DNA of 64,000 bases from Scleroderma bovista. Its lineage: Eukaryota > Basidiomycota > Agaricomycetes > Boletales > Sclerodermataceae. The notes beneath the pieces were generated by a model. The model searched no databases and was not told where the DNA came from. It worked only from the letters and a program-made list of their open reading frames with translations. The translations under genes and the position numbers were made by a program. This document shows positions 9,658-19,800 of the stretch, piece after piece. The DNA is taken from assembly GCA_037178675.1 (NCBI GenBank), contig JAYMGJ010000294.1, positions 1-64,000 of the forward strand, in the 5' to 3' direction. Position 1 is the first letter of the stretch. Every line of letters starts with the position of its first letter.

Positions 9658-12600
9658 CATGGCAGCAAGAAGGCTCACACTTGCTGCAAGAATGCCCAAC
9701 AGGCCACCTTCACCACATATGTCCACTACAATGGACCAGAGCCCACCGCCAACCCTCATGCCTTGGCTCACACTCCCGGTGCTACCCACTATGGCCCCCA
9801 TGCATTTGATAATACTATCTGGGCCTTCGATTTGGCACACTGTCTGGGGGTAGAGCCCTCCTGTCAAACCATTCACACCCTCGACCAAGTCGTGTCGATG
9901 GAAAGTGTGAGCCTGAACCAGCCTGAGGCTGGTCCCTCCTTGCTGAAGTGCCCTTGTCTTGAGGAGCACATCATGATGTATGAAGAGGATGCCATCTCCC
10001 TTGGGGATGAAGAGCGCTTTGCTCACGAACCATTCACTGATGACGAGTTCAATGAGATCAATGCAATGGTCCTCGACCGCTACAATGTGACGTCGATGGT
10101 GATGGGTGCAGAGGCCAGCCTCTTCAGGCAAGTACCTTCTGCACGCATGCTGACCGACACTGACACGCTCCCTTTACATGTGCGCTTTATGCCAGCACTG
10201 TATATAGCGAGCAGTAACTACAATTTGTCATGTTGTGTCTCGAGTAATGCATATATTTGTTTGTGTTCGAATAATGCATGCTGTGCTGGCTGTAAGGGAA
10301 AAATGGTTGACAATAGCGAACTATCTGGTGCCTTCTGGCTACTAGACTCTGGCGCATCATGCCACTTCACTGGTGACATAGGCAATTTCGCCTCCTACAA
10401 CGTGCTAAAGTGAGCGCACTACGCCAAAACAGCTAATGGTGTAGCACTGATTGCTGGCATTGGCACGGTATTACTCTGGTGCCTAGACCACAACTCTGGG
10501 GATGAGAAAGTAATCACACTCACCCAAGTGCTCCATATGCCAGGCACTACTGCATGCCTAATTTCTATGGGCAAAATGCTCCAGTGTAACTACAAAGTCA
10601 CTGGTGATAAGCGAGGCATTAGCCTCACTCACAAAGCTGAATGCCTATGGTTTGGGCCAGACCCAGAAGACGATTGCAACATCATTTTCGGGATTAGATC
10701 TATCCCGATAATTAGATCTAACTATATTGCCTCCGTGAGCAAAGTTGATTATGACATTATGCACCGGAGATTTGGGCACCCCTTGAAGGAAGTACTCCGA
10801 CACACACAAAAGCATATGCAGCGCTTCCTGGAGATTCACTTTCCTACTGAGGACTGTGTTTGCCCTGGATGTGCTCTTGGCAAGATGCCCAATTGAGCTT
10901 TCCCAGAGAATGAAAGACGTGCTTCCAAGCCCTTCGAGCTGGTGCACTCTGATCTCAAATCCTTCCCAGTTATGTTGTACCGGAAATTTAAATATGTTAT
11001 CACCTTCTACAATGACTACACTTCTCATGCCTGGACTATGCCTCTTCACTCCAAAACTGCAGTGATTATGGCTGCCAAAGATTTCCTCAAAATGGTGCAC
11101 GTCCAACATGATACGCATGTCATTGGATGGATGTCCGATGCCGGCAGAGAATATAAATCTGATCTGTTTGATTGAGCACTCCTTGAAAAAGGAATAAAAA
11201 TATATCAAAGTGCTCCAAGAATCCCCATGCAGAATGGCTGCACCGAGCATCTAGGGCACACTCTCATGGATAAAGCTGAGTCTATGCAGCATCAAGCCTG
11301 CATTCCTGACTCTTGGTGGGAATTTGCATTCACCCATGCAACCCACATTTACAACCGTACTCTGGTAGCTTGCCTGCAATGGCGCACCCCCCATGAAATG
11401 CTTAAGGGGGAGATGCCTAACATTGACCACCTTCGTGTATTTGGCTGTGGAGACTTTGTCTACCTCCCGGCCTCGGCTCGAGCAAATAAGATGGCTCCCA
11501 AGTCAGAGCTTATGACTTACATCAGTATTGCTCCTGGCAATGAGCGCAACTTCTTGTTCATATGCTCCACCAATGCAGTGTTCACTGCTGCTCACACTGT
11601 CTTTGACGAGTGTCATTTCCCTTGCTGCCCTAAGAACAGGCACGAACCTCTCGAGAACCCTTTTGGAAGGGTAAATCCAAAACCTACCATCGATCAACCA
11701 GGGAATCCCCCTGATGATATCAACAGTGATGACAATGTGGAACACGACCATGGCTACCCACATCTCCAAGTGCAGAATGACAATCCAAAGTGCAAGGAAC
11801 CTGAGGCTCCTGAGGAAGAGCCTAATCAAATAAATCCTCCCCGTACGCCATCTCCAGTGCCTCCACTGGCACCGAGAACGCCTTCACCAGCGAGAAACCC
11901 ACCACCTCCAGCACTGCAGCACCCTGGCCAAGCTGGACGCCACCAGAATGCATTGCGACCCCCTGCAGTGAATATCCCTGCCTGCCCCCAATGTGAATGT
12001 AGAGTGCCATTGCGCCCCGGTAATGTGTATGGTGAGCAGCGACATCCCGTCGAGCAACTCCGGGATATTGAAAGTGCCTCTCAATGGTGAGAAACGGTGG
12101 GTGAGGCCCCTAGGCCCCCACAACTGGACACACCAGACCATGTTCCTGGTGGTTTCCCTGACACCTCTGCAATGCCCAGTGAGGAAGATGTGCAAAAGAT
12201 GTGCGAGGAAGGGGGAGCAAACCTAGTCTGATTCCTGATGGGAAAAGCCCTCACAACCAGCGAGCCTCAATATGAGAGCATCTGCAACTGGTCCTACAAG
12301 GACATTGCTCACTTACCCCAAGCTGAGCAGAAACTCTGGCGACTTGCTTTCCAAGAAGAGCTCAATGTACTGTGAAAGTGCAAGGTCTTTGAGCTAGTTG
12401 ACCATCCCTGAGACCAGAAGGTCATTAAGAACCAATGGGTCTTTGACATGAAGTCAGATGGCTGCAAGAAAGCCTGCTTAGTAGCAAAAGGCTTCTCCCA
12501 GGTCAAGGGATTAGATTTTGACCAGGTCTTCTCACCAGTCATGTGCTTTGAAACAGTGCGCCTCATGCTTGCGCTTGCCACACTTGAAAACTGGTATATC

Positions 12601-13833
12601 ACTGGACTCAATGTTCAAATCACCTACTTGTATGGCAAGCTCAACGAAGAGATCTACATGGAACAACCCAAAGGGTTTGCAGTCCCTGGGCAAGAGCGCA
12701 AAGTGCTCCACCTCTGGTGTGCCCTCTATGGCCTCAAACAGGCTGGCCTAGCTTGGTGGCGCACACTCAATGAGTCTCTCAAAGAGCTCAGGTTTGAGCA
12801 CCTTAAGTCTGAAGCAGGCATCTTCTTCTATAAGAAGAAAGGCACCAACATCGTCATTGATATCATCTATGTTGACAACACACTATTCTGCAGCCCTAAC
12901 AAGGCTGTTGTTGATGCCATCAAAGCACAATTCATGTACAAATGGAAGTGCAGAGACCTTGGAGAACCTAAAGAGTTCCTCCAAATGCGAATCACTCGCA
13001 AGGGTTGCGCTATCCACCTGGACCAATGTGCATACCTCCAAAATGTTGTCGAATGCTGCGGCATGCTAAATGCAAAGTCCACAAGCACCCCACTGCCAGC
13101 TGGCTACTATGCTGCCAAAAATACAGAGCCTGTTGATGCGGAACTCTGCTCCTGTTTCCAGACGGTTATTGGGTCCCTTCTGTACCTTATGTTAGGCACC
13201 AGGCCTGACATTGCCTTTGCAGTCACCCATCTCTCACGCCATGCCGCAAATCCCTCTCAGGACCACCTAAACAAAAACAAAGCACTATATATTTGTTGCT
13301 ATTTAATTGGGACACCTACATACTCCCTAGTATACAATGGTGGATCTGGTGCTGGCCTGATTGCATGCACGGACTCAGATTGGGGATCAGACCCTACCTC
13401 TCACCTCTTGCAGACAGGTTTCTACCTGAAGCTTGCAGATGGCTTGATCAGCTGGACTTCTCGTGTGCAGAAGACTATTGCATACTCATCCACTGAGGCC
13501 AAATACATGGCTTTGAGCGATTGCGCTCGCCAAGTTACCTGGATTCGGAGTTTACTTGGTGAGCTCGGCTATAAGCTGAAAGCTATCCTGATTTTTGGTG
13601 ATAATCAGGGGTCCATATTCATGGCATCCAACCCTGTAATGGAGCCTTGCTCCAAGCACATCAACATCTGCTACCACAGAATCCATGAGTCAGTTGCGAA
13701 AGGTAATGTGGAACTATTCTTCATTGATGGTGCTGAGAATCCTGCTGATCTGCTCACCAAGAACTTACCCTGCAAGAAATTCACGAAGTTCAGAGCTCAA
13801 CTAGGCTTACAGTTTCCCTCTGGCAGCATCTAG
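9658..13833 (+). pseudogene. pol: copia Pol, copy 2, broken by TGA stops
   Basis: Protease (LLDSGASCHF), integrase, reverse transcriptase and RNase H are all recognisable in one frame. Stops are TGA at 10411-10413, 10894-10896, 11173-11175, 12088-12090, 12229-12231, 12373-12375 and 12409-12411. At 10411, 11173, 12088, 12373 and 12409 copy 1 reads CGA. The catalytic YVDD is changed to YVDN (GAC to AAC). A short in-frame insertion lies near 13270. The loss of CpG relative to copy 1 shows deamination, so the protein cannot be functional. Confidence 0.9.
12448..13833 (+). pseudogene. Longest surviving copia Pol frame, copy 2 (reverse transcriptase and RNase H)
   Basis: This is the 461-residue remainder of Pol after the last TGA. 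It covers the reverse transcriptase from the motif near GFSQVKGLDFDQVFSP through RNase H (TDSDWGSD, YSSTEAKYMAL) to the normal C-terminus. The YVDD active site reads YVDN, and Glu of the RNase H motif TEAEY is Lys. An ATG at 12448 allows translation on paper only. Confidence 0.8.
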
Positions 13834-13870
13834 TGCCTTATTTGCTGAAGTGCTCTACGTGCAGCACAGC

Positions 13871-13879
13871 AAGGGGGAG
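13871..13879 (+). promoter_or_regulatory. Polypurine tract, copia copy 2
   Basis: AAGGGGGAG abuts the 3' LTR, matching the tract at 5213-5221. Confidence 0.75.
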
Positions 13880-14152
13880 TGTTGAAGTCGCACGTGCACC
13901 TGGTGTAAACCGTCGACGAAGTGCGACCCATATTAGTGTAGACTTAGTAATAGTCCTCTTTAAAGTAGATGTTACATGTCACACATCACATGTCACAGTC
14001 ACATGCACTATTTGTGGTATATAAACAGTGTTCATTGCTTATATAATATAACAGCTCTTGACCAGCTACCGCTACCATCTCAGGTTGTGCACTCCACCCA
14101 ACAGGTGAGTTGGAGTAGCAGTTCCTCTACATACATAGGTATTGCTTCAACA
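13880..14152 (+). repeat. 3' LTR, copia copy 2 (273 bp)
   Basis: It begins TGTTGAAG and ends CTTCAACA. It lacks about 15 bp present in the 5' LTR near the GTGCGCACAAGACTGC stretch. TATATAAA is at 14018-14025. It is followed at once by target duplication ACAAA. Confidence 0.95.
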
Positions 14153-15367
14153 ACAAAGTCTTACAAAATTGGAACGCTGTTCATGAATGTGAAGATGAGC
14201 ATGATGCTGAACAATTGCGAAAACAAGCAGGACTCACTGGCAATGGTCATGATGACAAAGTTAATAAATCAAACAATGGAAATGATGATGACGAAAATGA
14301 CATTGTATTGCAACCTGGTACAACTGTACATGTGTGACAGAATTTTAAAATAAACCAGTATATACTGTTGTTGCAACAAGCTAATTGGCTATGGCCTCCT
14401 ACACATGGGCTGCAGAGTGTGTCTAATGCTCATGTTACCACCAATGATGACCATTATATGATAAGTCACATTACACCGCAAACGTTAAAAGCATGGAGCA
14501 GCAAGATTAAGCAACAATAAAGTCAAATCACTTTGTCAAGAAGAAATGCATCAAATCCTGATCAACAGATAGCTTCAACAAATGTCCATGAAAGTGAACT
14601 TGGACAAAACTTTATCAATACTAATTATAATGTACAACAAACTGAGCTCATATCAAACAACAATCAAAACTTGACAGATGCAGATCCTGAATCTGTGGTT
14701 ACTCGAATTGGTAGTAAGTATAATCTGAATGAGAAACAATGGATGGCATACCATATCATAACAACATATTTCCTGCAAAAATTTGTAGTTAAAAAGGACA
14801 CTCCTGAGCGTTTTTGTATGTTCATGACTGGACCAGGCAGAATGGGTAAGACTCATGTTGTTTGCGCTGTGAAGACCGTCATGGATCATTATAACTGTGC
14901 ACATCTTATACGTTTCTTGGCACCTACTGGTTCCGCAGCCAACTTAATTGATGGTATGACGATCCACAAAGGCCTTGGTATTAAGATTCAATCCCACAGA
15001 AAAGGCAAAGGAAATAGAGAACCTGGAGAAAACAAGGAAGACCTTTCAGTGTTAATCAGTGTCAAAAATCACACCCAGTTATGTGACAAGTGGGAAAATG
15101 TTGAATTCTTACTTGTTGACGAGTCATCTTTATTGAGTTTGCAACTCATTTCCCAGATAGATCATGCACTTAGGTTCACAAAAGAGAGACCCAATGTATG
15201 GTTTGGTGGTGTTGCATTGATTTTTGCTGGTGACCTTTATCAATATCCTCCTGTTGGAGGGTCTCCCCTGTATATGCCTATATCAACATATGCTCATCAG
15301 ACCAATGATGAGATTCAAAAGAGATTAGGATGCTTAGCATGGAAAATAGTCAATACGGTTGTCAACT
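14153..15367 (+). pseudogene. Helitron PIF1-type helicase, N-terminal block
   Basis: The Helitron frame resumes after copia copy 2 with a linker that reads WNAVHECEDEHDAEQL, then the PIF1 helicase core from about 14700. Walker A reads GPGRMGKTHVV (normally GPGGTGKT), and motif II reads FLLVDESSLLS. The DLYQYPPVGGSPLY segment typical of fungal Helitron helicases follows. The helicase would unwind DNA for rolling-circle transposition. A TGA (14336-14338) and a TAA (14518-14520) break the linker. The 282-residue frame from 14533 is open up to the solo LTR at 15368. Confidence 0.85.
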
Positions 15368-15739
15368 TGAGACGACCCTAGGCAAAACACCAAGGACCCG
15401 ACCACACGCTAAGACTCTGAGAGGATAGGATGCGAGTATCTAGAGCAAAGACCCAAGATGAGCTCGAATGGGGAGCCTCTGGGTGCTGGATTGCACGGTA
15501 TATATACTACTATACACGAGGGCTACGTGAGGCTATTTCATGAGGCTACGTGCAGGCAAAAGGCTATGTAATGACATCACTGTGGAGCTAGGGCTATGCG
15601 TAAATGATGTCAAGGGTGGCAGCGTGTACAGCACGAGGTACAGGTCTAGACTAGGTAGATAAGATAGAGGCTGTACACTAAGACAAGACAAACACTATCT
15701 AATCGCAGATTAGATAAGATAAAAAGTTGGACCGTAACA
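15368..15739 (+). mobile_element. Solo LTR of chromovirus family G3 (372 bp)
   Basis: It starts TGAGAC and ends GTAACA, flanked by a perfect 5-bp duplication CAACT (15363-15367 and 15740-15744). It aligns with the 3' LTR of G3 at 59587-59902 and the reversed fragment at 32275-32640. A TATATATA run lies near 15499. No internal region is present. Confidence 0.9.
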
Positions 15740-15817
15740 CAACTTCACCAAGCAGCAAAGAATAAAAGATGATGTTGAATACAGTGATGCCATCGCATGA
15801 TTGCATATCCATAAGTG
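15740..15817 (+). pseudogene. Helitron helicase, short middle block
   Basis: After the duplicated CAACT the frame gives FTKQQRIKDDVEYSDAIA, a TGA, then LHIHKC. This matches the helicase segment expected between the PPVGG region and the following TYADVELF block. It is only 78 bp long, sandwiched between two solo LTRs. Confidence 0.75.
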
Positions 15818-16439
15818 TGTCAAGACTGGTTCTTCACTGATCTGGTCTCTACGGGGGGTCTGGGGGTCAGAGGTTGGCCTAGCGGTAAGACCGGGATGCT
15901 ACATAGCGTAGTCGCACTTCCCGAGTAGTAAGAAGGCCGACCGAGGGTTATACAGAGAGTCCGAGGGTAAACGGTCTACAACCGAGCACTTGCACGAGGG
16001 CAGAGATGGAGAGTACAAAGGGAGAACAGACGAGAAGTATCTTATTCGATATTCGAACTGAAACTACAACAGACCGAGTATCTAAGTATTTATACTGAGT
16101 GGAATGGATGAGGCGATGTACAGGAAGTCAGGATTACCGACGAACGACAAGCGCAGATGCGCTGCACGCTGAGTAAGTACGGTAAGTGCGATAACCGGAT
16201 TACCGATAGGTATTGTATTAGTAATGCAATGGGACGGGAACATATAGTAACCGGAAACAAGAAAGGAAACATATTAGGTAATAGTACAGAGAGACAGAAC
16301 AGGTAACACACTCACCGATTGGTGGCGATACAGGATAGAGAGAAATGGAGAAGGGAGTACATACAATAAAACAGGTGGCGAATGCGTGGACGCGATCGGA
16401 CAATAGGGTACAGGGTGATCGGGTGTCACGGTCATGACA
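15818..16439 (+). mobile_element. Solo LTR of a G1-like family (622 bp)
   Basis: It starts TGTCA and ends TGACA, flanked by a perfect 5-bp duplication AAGTG (15813-15817 and 16440-16444). It is related to the G1 LTR at 28653-29268: both end in a GTGTCACG..GTC.TGACA sequence and share an ATATTCGAACTGA box. A tRNA-like A-box (TGGCCTAGCGGTAAG) occurs near 15875, without a matching B-box. Confidence 0.88.
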
Positions 16440-16444
16440 AAGTG

Positions 16445-17454
16445 TACCTATGCTGATGTTGAGTTGTTTATTACCAGAGTCATGAAGTCTTTCACTTACA
16501 CAGATGGTATAGACATGGGCCTACCAGACAATTATAATGTGTGTGCAATTGTTGTTTCCAATTCACTGTGTAAAGCTTTGAATGAAAAGAAGGCAGAGGC
16601 CTGTTGTTCTTGAACCAAGTTAATAAATTGCTATGTGCTAGATAAATGTACAAATGATGAACTTACACTCAATCATCACCGTCAATTGATATCCATTGAT
16701 GCAAATGGTGTAGGATCAAGTAAATTGCTACCTGGGTTAATATCATTATATGTTGGAATGCCTGTAATCCTGCAGACACGAAACTTATCCACTGAGCTTG
16801 GCATTACAAATGGATCACAAGGCATTGTGCATTGCATTTTCACAGCACAGTGTCCAATGGATTTTACCTATAGTGTGTGTGATTGTAGAGTTTCCCCATA
16901 GTAAGGTACATCTTTCTCACCTTCTGCTGAAGCACTTCCATGTGACTACAATCATATGGACATTTATGACCTTGTTGGGCAATTCTCGTCAAAAACTGTG
17001 TATAGTCTGATCTCAGCTACCAATTCAACCTGCTTTTGCAGTTACAGGTCATTCAGCACAAGGGAAAACATTGCCGAAAGTTCTTGTTAATCTAAGTGAT
17101 GGAGGGTTTGCTGCATATGTTGCCACATCACGTGCAATGACTAGACAGGGACTTTGTATCACAGAACCTGTTACAATTCAACAGCTCAATAAGCCCCTGC
17201 CCCACGATTTATTACAGGAGATTCGTAGACTAGAAGCTATTGAACATAACACAATGATTACTCATGGTTTCAAGAAGGGTACACTAATTTCTGTGCCAGA
17301 TGTTGAATCTGACTGCTTAGATCACTCTCTGAAAATACAATTTACACAGGATGAAAATAAGGGGAAAAAAAGAAAACTCATGGGGTCCATAGCTGGAGAT
17401 ATCACTGAACCTGATACCCATGGAGATGTTTCACCACATCAATCACGAAAGTGA
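16445..17454 (+). pseudogene. Helitron PIF1-type helicase, C-terminal block
   Basis: The frame gives TYADVELFITRVMKSF and later LLPGLISLYVGMPVILQTRN, ELGITNGSQGIVH and finally GHSAQGKTL with GGFAAYVATSRAMTRQGL. These are the C-terminal helicase motifs of the PIF1 family. A TGA near 16611 and frame changes near 16900 and 17010 break it. The last open piece (17071-17454) ends in a Lys-rich tail at TGA 17452-17454, after which the same frame is open into a peptidase-like domain. Confidence 0.82.
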
Positions 17455-18504
17455 CTCAAACTGCTTTCTCCACCACCAAGCCCCTCTCCTGAAGTTGGTC
17501 ACATTACAAATCCAGACACGTGCCTGCACACAACATCACATCAACCTCATGTCAATCTGCGACCATTGTCTCCATTGCCTGTTCAGCCTTTCAGTCCAAT
17601 GTCTGCACCCATCGGAGCTGGTCAATGGTCTTCCACAAACTGGTCATGTGCATATGACAGCATCTTCATGGTTTTGTTTCACATGTACTGTTCTTTTAAT
17701 CCAGTATGCTGCAAAGCTTTGATCATCAATTCTAACAAAGTTAGTGATTTCATGTCCTTGCTGTTTGACCATCTCCTTGAAGACAATTTAAATTTGACTT
17801 TGTCTTCTTTCTTCAATGACTGCAGGTATGATCTTTGTGACTTCCTGTCCAAGCTTGATCCACCAAGTTTTCCATGTTTTGGACTGGTCAGTGCATCCGT
17901 TTCCAGCATCCTCAAGCTTGTTTGCCCTCCATGTGAGCTGATATGTGTTTCATCCTGCACAAGTAATGACTGTAACAAAATATCTCAAACTCAGCAATCC
18001 ATGCACATCTCTTTTCCAACAATATGTTTCACCTCTTTGCACAATGAAAGTGGAAAGCTGGTGACAATACAAGACTGGTTACACGATTGGTTATCAAATC
18101 AACTCCATCAAAGTCAACCTGACACATTTCAACATGATCCACCTACTTGCCCAGGGAAGGCATCAAGCTGTCTTGTATTAGCATTCATGCCCAGCATACT
18201 CTTTTTGGAACTAATTGAGTCCCACATGCCAATATCACCAACACGCAAACTAAATGTTCCAATCAAACAAGGCATAGCGACATATGTACTCGCAGGTGTT
18301 ATCTACACAGGCAACTTTCATTTTTCTGCACATATTATCAACTATACTCATAACAAAAGCTATACCTATGATGGTCAATCGAACAATGGTTGTCCTGCTG
18401 CAGAAGATTCTCAAGAAGGTGTAAGTTCAAATTTACTGCATCTTGATGGCCGTCGTGCCCATATTTTGCTTTATTCCTTCTTGTTGTACATTGCACATTG
18501 CTAG
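17455..18504 (+). CDS. Cysteine peptidase-like domain, C-terminal to Helitron helicase
   Basis: The frame is the same as the helicase end, separated by one TGA. The first ATG is 17566, giving 312 residues. From that Met, WSSTNWSCAYDS puts a candidate nucleophile Cys at 28. A candidate His box, GNFHFSAHIINY, lies at about 249-260, followed by YDG with Asp at 269. This Cys...His...Asp order, with a tyrosine-rich His box, resembles papain-fold and ubiquitin-specific peptidases. I cannot assign the family firmly. Since helicase and peptidase share one frame, they were probably one protein. Peptidase domains are known at the ends of some eukaryotic Helitron proteins (for example OTU type), so a role in transposition or host interaction is possible. 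Confidence 0.55.
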   Translation, partial: LKLLSPPPSPSPEVGHITNPDTCLHTTSHQPHVNLRPLSPLPVQPFSPMSAPIGAGQWSSTNWSCAYDSIFMVLFHMYCSFNPVCCKALIINSNKVSDFMSLLFDHLLEDNLNLTLSSFFNDCRYDLCDFLSKLDPPSFPCFGLVSASVSSILKLVCPPCELICVSSCTSNDCNKISQTQQSMHISFPTICFTSLHNESGKLVTIQDWLHDWLSNQLHQSQPDTFQHDPPTCPGKASSCLVLAFMPSILFLELIESHMPISPTRKLNVPIKQGIATYVLAGVIYTGNFHFSAHIINYTHNKSYTYDGQSNNGCPAAEDSQEGVSSNLLHLDGRRAHILLYSFLLYIAHC

Positions 18505-18657
18505 ACCTAATGACCACAGATCTGAACCCTTTATCTCTCATTTTCAATGTCCAATGTTGTCCACTCTTTACAAACAATCTCACATATAAGAGCCTCCCTT
18601 GCAAGTGGTTCTCTTTCACCCCCCATTTTTTTTGCCATCGCTTTCAGCTTACCTATG

Positions 18658-19476
18658 TTGAATCTATCCACTACAACAGCTACAATGACAGGAAAATCTA
18701 CCAGAAGCAAGACCACAGCAGCAGCAGCAGCAGCTTCTGCAATGGACATGAATGCCGCTGTTGCTAATAAAGGTGTGTTGTCCAACTCGTTCTATGTTTT
18801 CCATATTCATATGCTACTTCAGTTGGTACTACACCTGACAGCCATGCTGCTGCTGCTTCTGCCATTGTTGCTAAAAAAGGTGTGTTGACCAACTCATTCT
18901 ATGTTTTTTGTATTCATTTGCTCCTTCAGTTGGTACTACATCTGACAGCCATGCTGCTGCTGCTTCCGCAGTGAACCCTTCTGTGGACTTGCGTGCTGAT
19001 TTATCCAATGATGTTAATAAAGGTACACAATTGACTTCATCTTGTCAAACTGTTTCTGACCAATTGTGTGTTCGTATCCCTTACAGATAATGAACAAACA
19101 CAAGGTTACTCAGTTTATTTATCGATTATCACTCCGCTGACATTTCCTCTTCAAAGATGAACATGTTTCCACACCACCCCCCAAATCCATGTGTACCTTA
19201 TCTCCTCTGGAGATTTCGCTCGTCGCTTGTGTGAAATCTGAGGGCGCTTGTAGGATCAACTTTTCCCAATCTCTCCCAGTTTTGAACAACCCAGCTCCTC
19301 GTACTGGTCAAGGCAACTCTGCCCATTATTGGACTGATCAATCAGGGAATATGCACCAATTGAAGTTTCCTGCAGTGATTAGCACTGTAGGCAATAATTC
19401 TCAAATCGGGCCATACTTTAATCTGCCATTTAATGGAGTATGTCATTCCTTCCACTGTTTTCCTCACTGCTACTAA
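18658..19476 (+). CDS. Unrecognised spliced gene, Ala-rich N-terminus
   Basis: An ATG at 18658 opens an exon encoding a basic and Ala-rich start (TGKSTRSKTTAAAAAASAM). Introns with GTGTGTTG starts and TTCAG ends, about 50 bp long, separate short exons that each read TT(P/S)DSHAAAASA. A further intron-like stretch follows GTACACAATTGAC and ends TTACAG near 19085. The last open piece (about 19160-19476) reads ISLVACVKSEGACR and NSAHYWTDQSGN. No family is recognised, and exon limits are inferred from splice signals only. Confidence 0.35.
18761..18974 (+). repeat. Tandem duplication of a 107-bp exon-intron unit
   Basis: Two copies, each starting TTGCTAA(T/A)AAAGGTGTGTTG, carry an intron donor, an intron ending TTCAG, and an exon encoding GTT(P/S)DSHAAAASA. 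They start 107 bp apart (18761 and 18868). Confidence 0.7.
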
Positions 19477-19479
19477 TTG

Positions 19480-19800
19480 TATGTAAGATCGATGTCACCA
19501 CTTTGAAGAAAACTTGAGCGCAATTCCAACTCTACCCACTCTTGCCTGGTGAATTTCCAGAGGAAGGAGTTGCTTGCTGTTGTGAGTGTGTAATGCGAGT
19601 GAATGGCTCCATGGGGCAGAAGCAGAAGCTGTGACTAGGATTAGAACTTAGAATCGGACGGAGTGGGGGCCAGCCAATTGTCATTTTCCCCCATTATCCT
19701 ACTTGAGCTATATACTGTATGTTTTAGGGGTCAGGAGGTGGCTGCCAGCTTGTGGCTATGCCAACCCCAACACTTGCTCAGCTGCTGCCTTTAATGGTTT
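19480..19800. other. No recognised feature
   Basis: Unique-looking sequence between the spliced gene and the minisatellite. I see no convincing coding frame, repeat or RNA. Confidence 0.5.

Larger units (their letters stand above)
8253..14152 (+). mobile_element. Complete Ty1/copia retrotransposon, copy 2, CpG-decayed
   Basis: A full element has LTRs at both ends, a primer-binding site, gag, pol and a polypurine tract, flanked by a perfect 5-bp duplication ACAAA (8248-8252 and 14153-14157). It is the same family as copy 1. The whole gag-pol stays in one frame with no net frameshift, but carries eight TGA stops and no TAA or TAG. It interrupts the Helitron gene. Confidence 0.96.

Noticed and set aside
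15870..15960. tRNA gene
   Set aside because: Only an A-box-like motif is seen; no B-box or acceptor stem pairing is found by eye.
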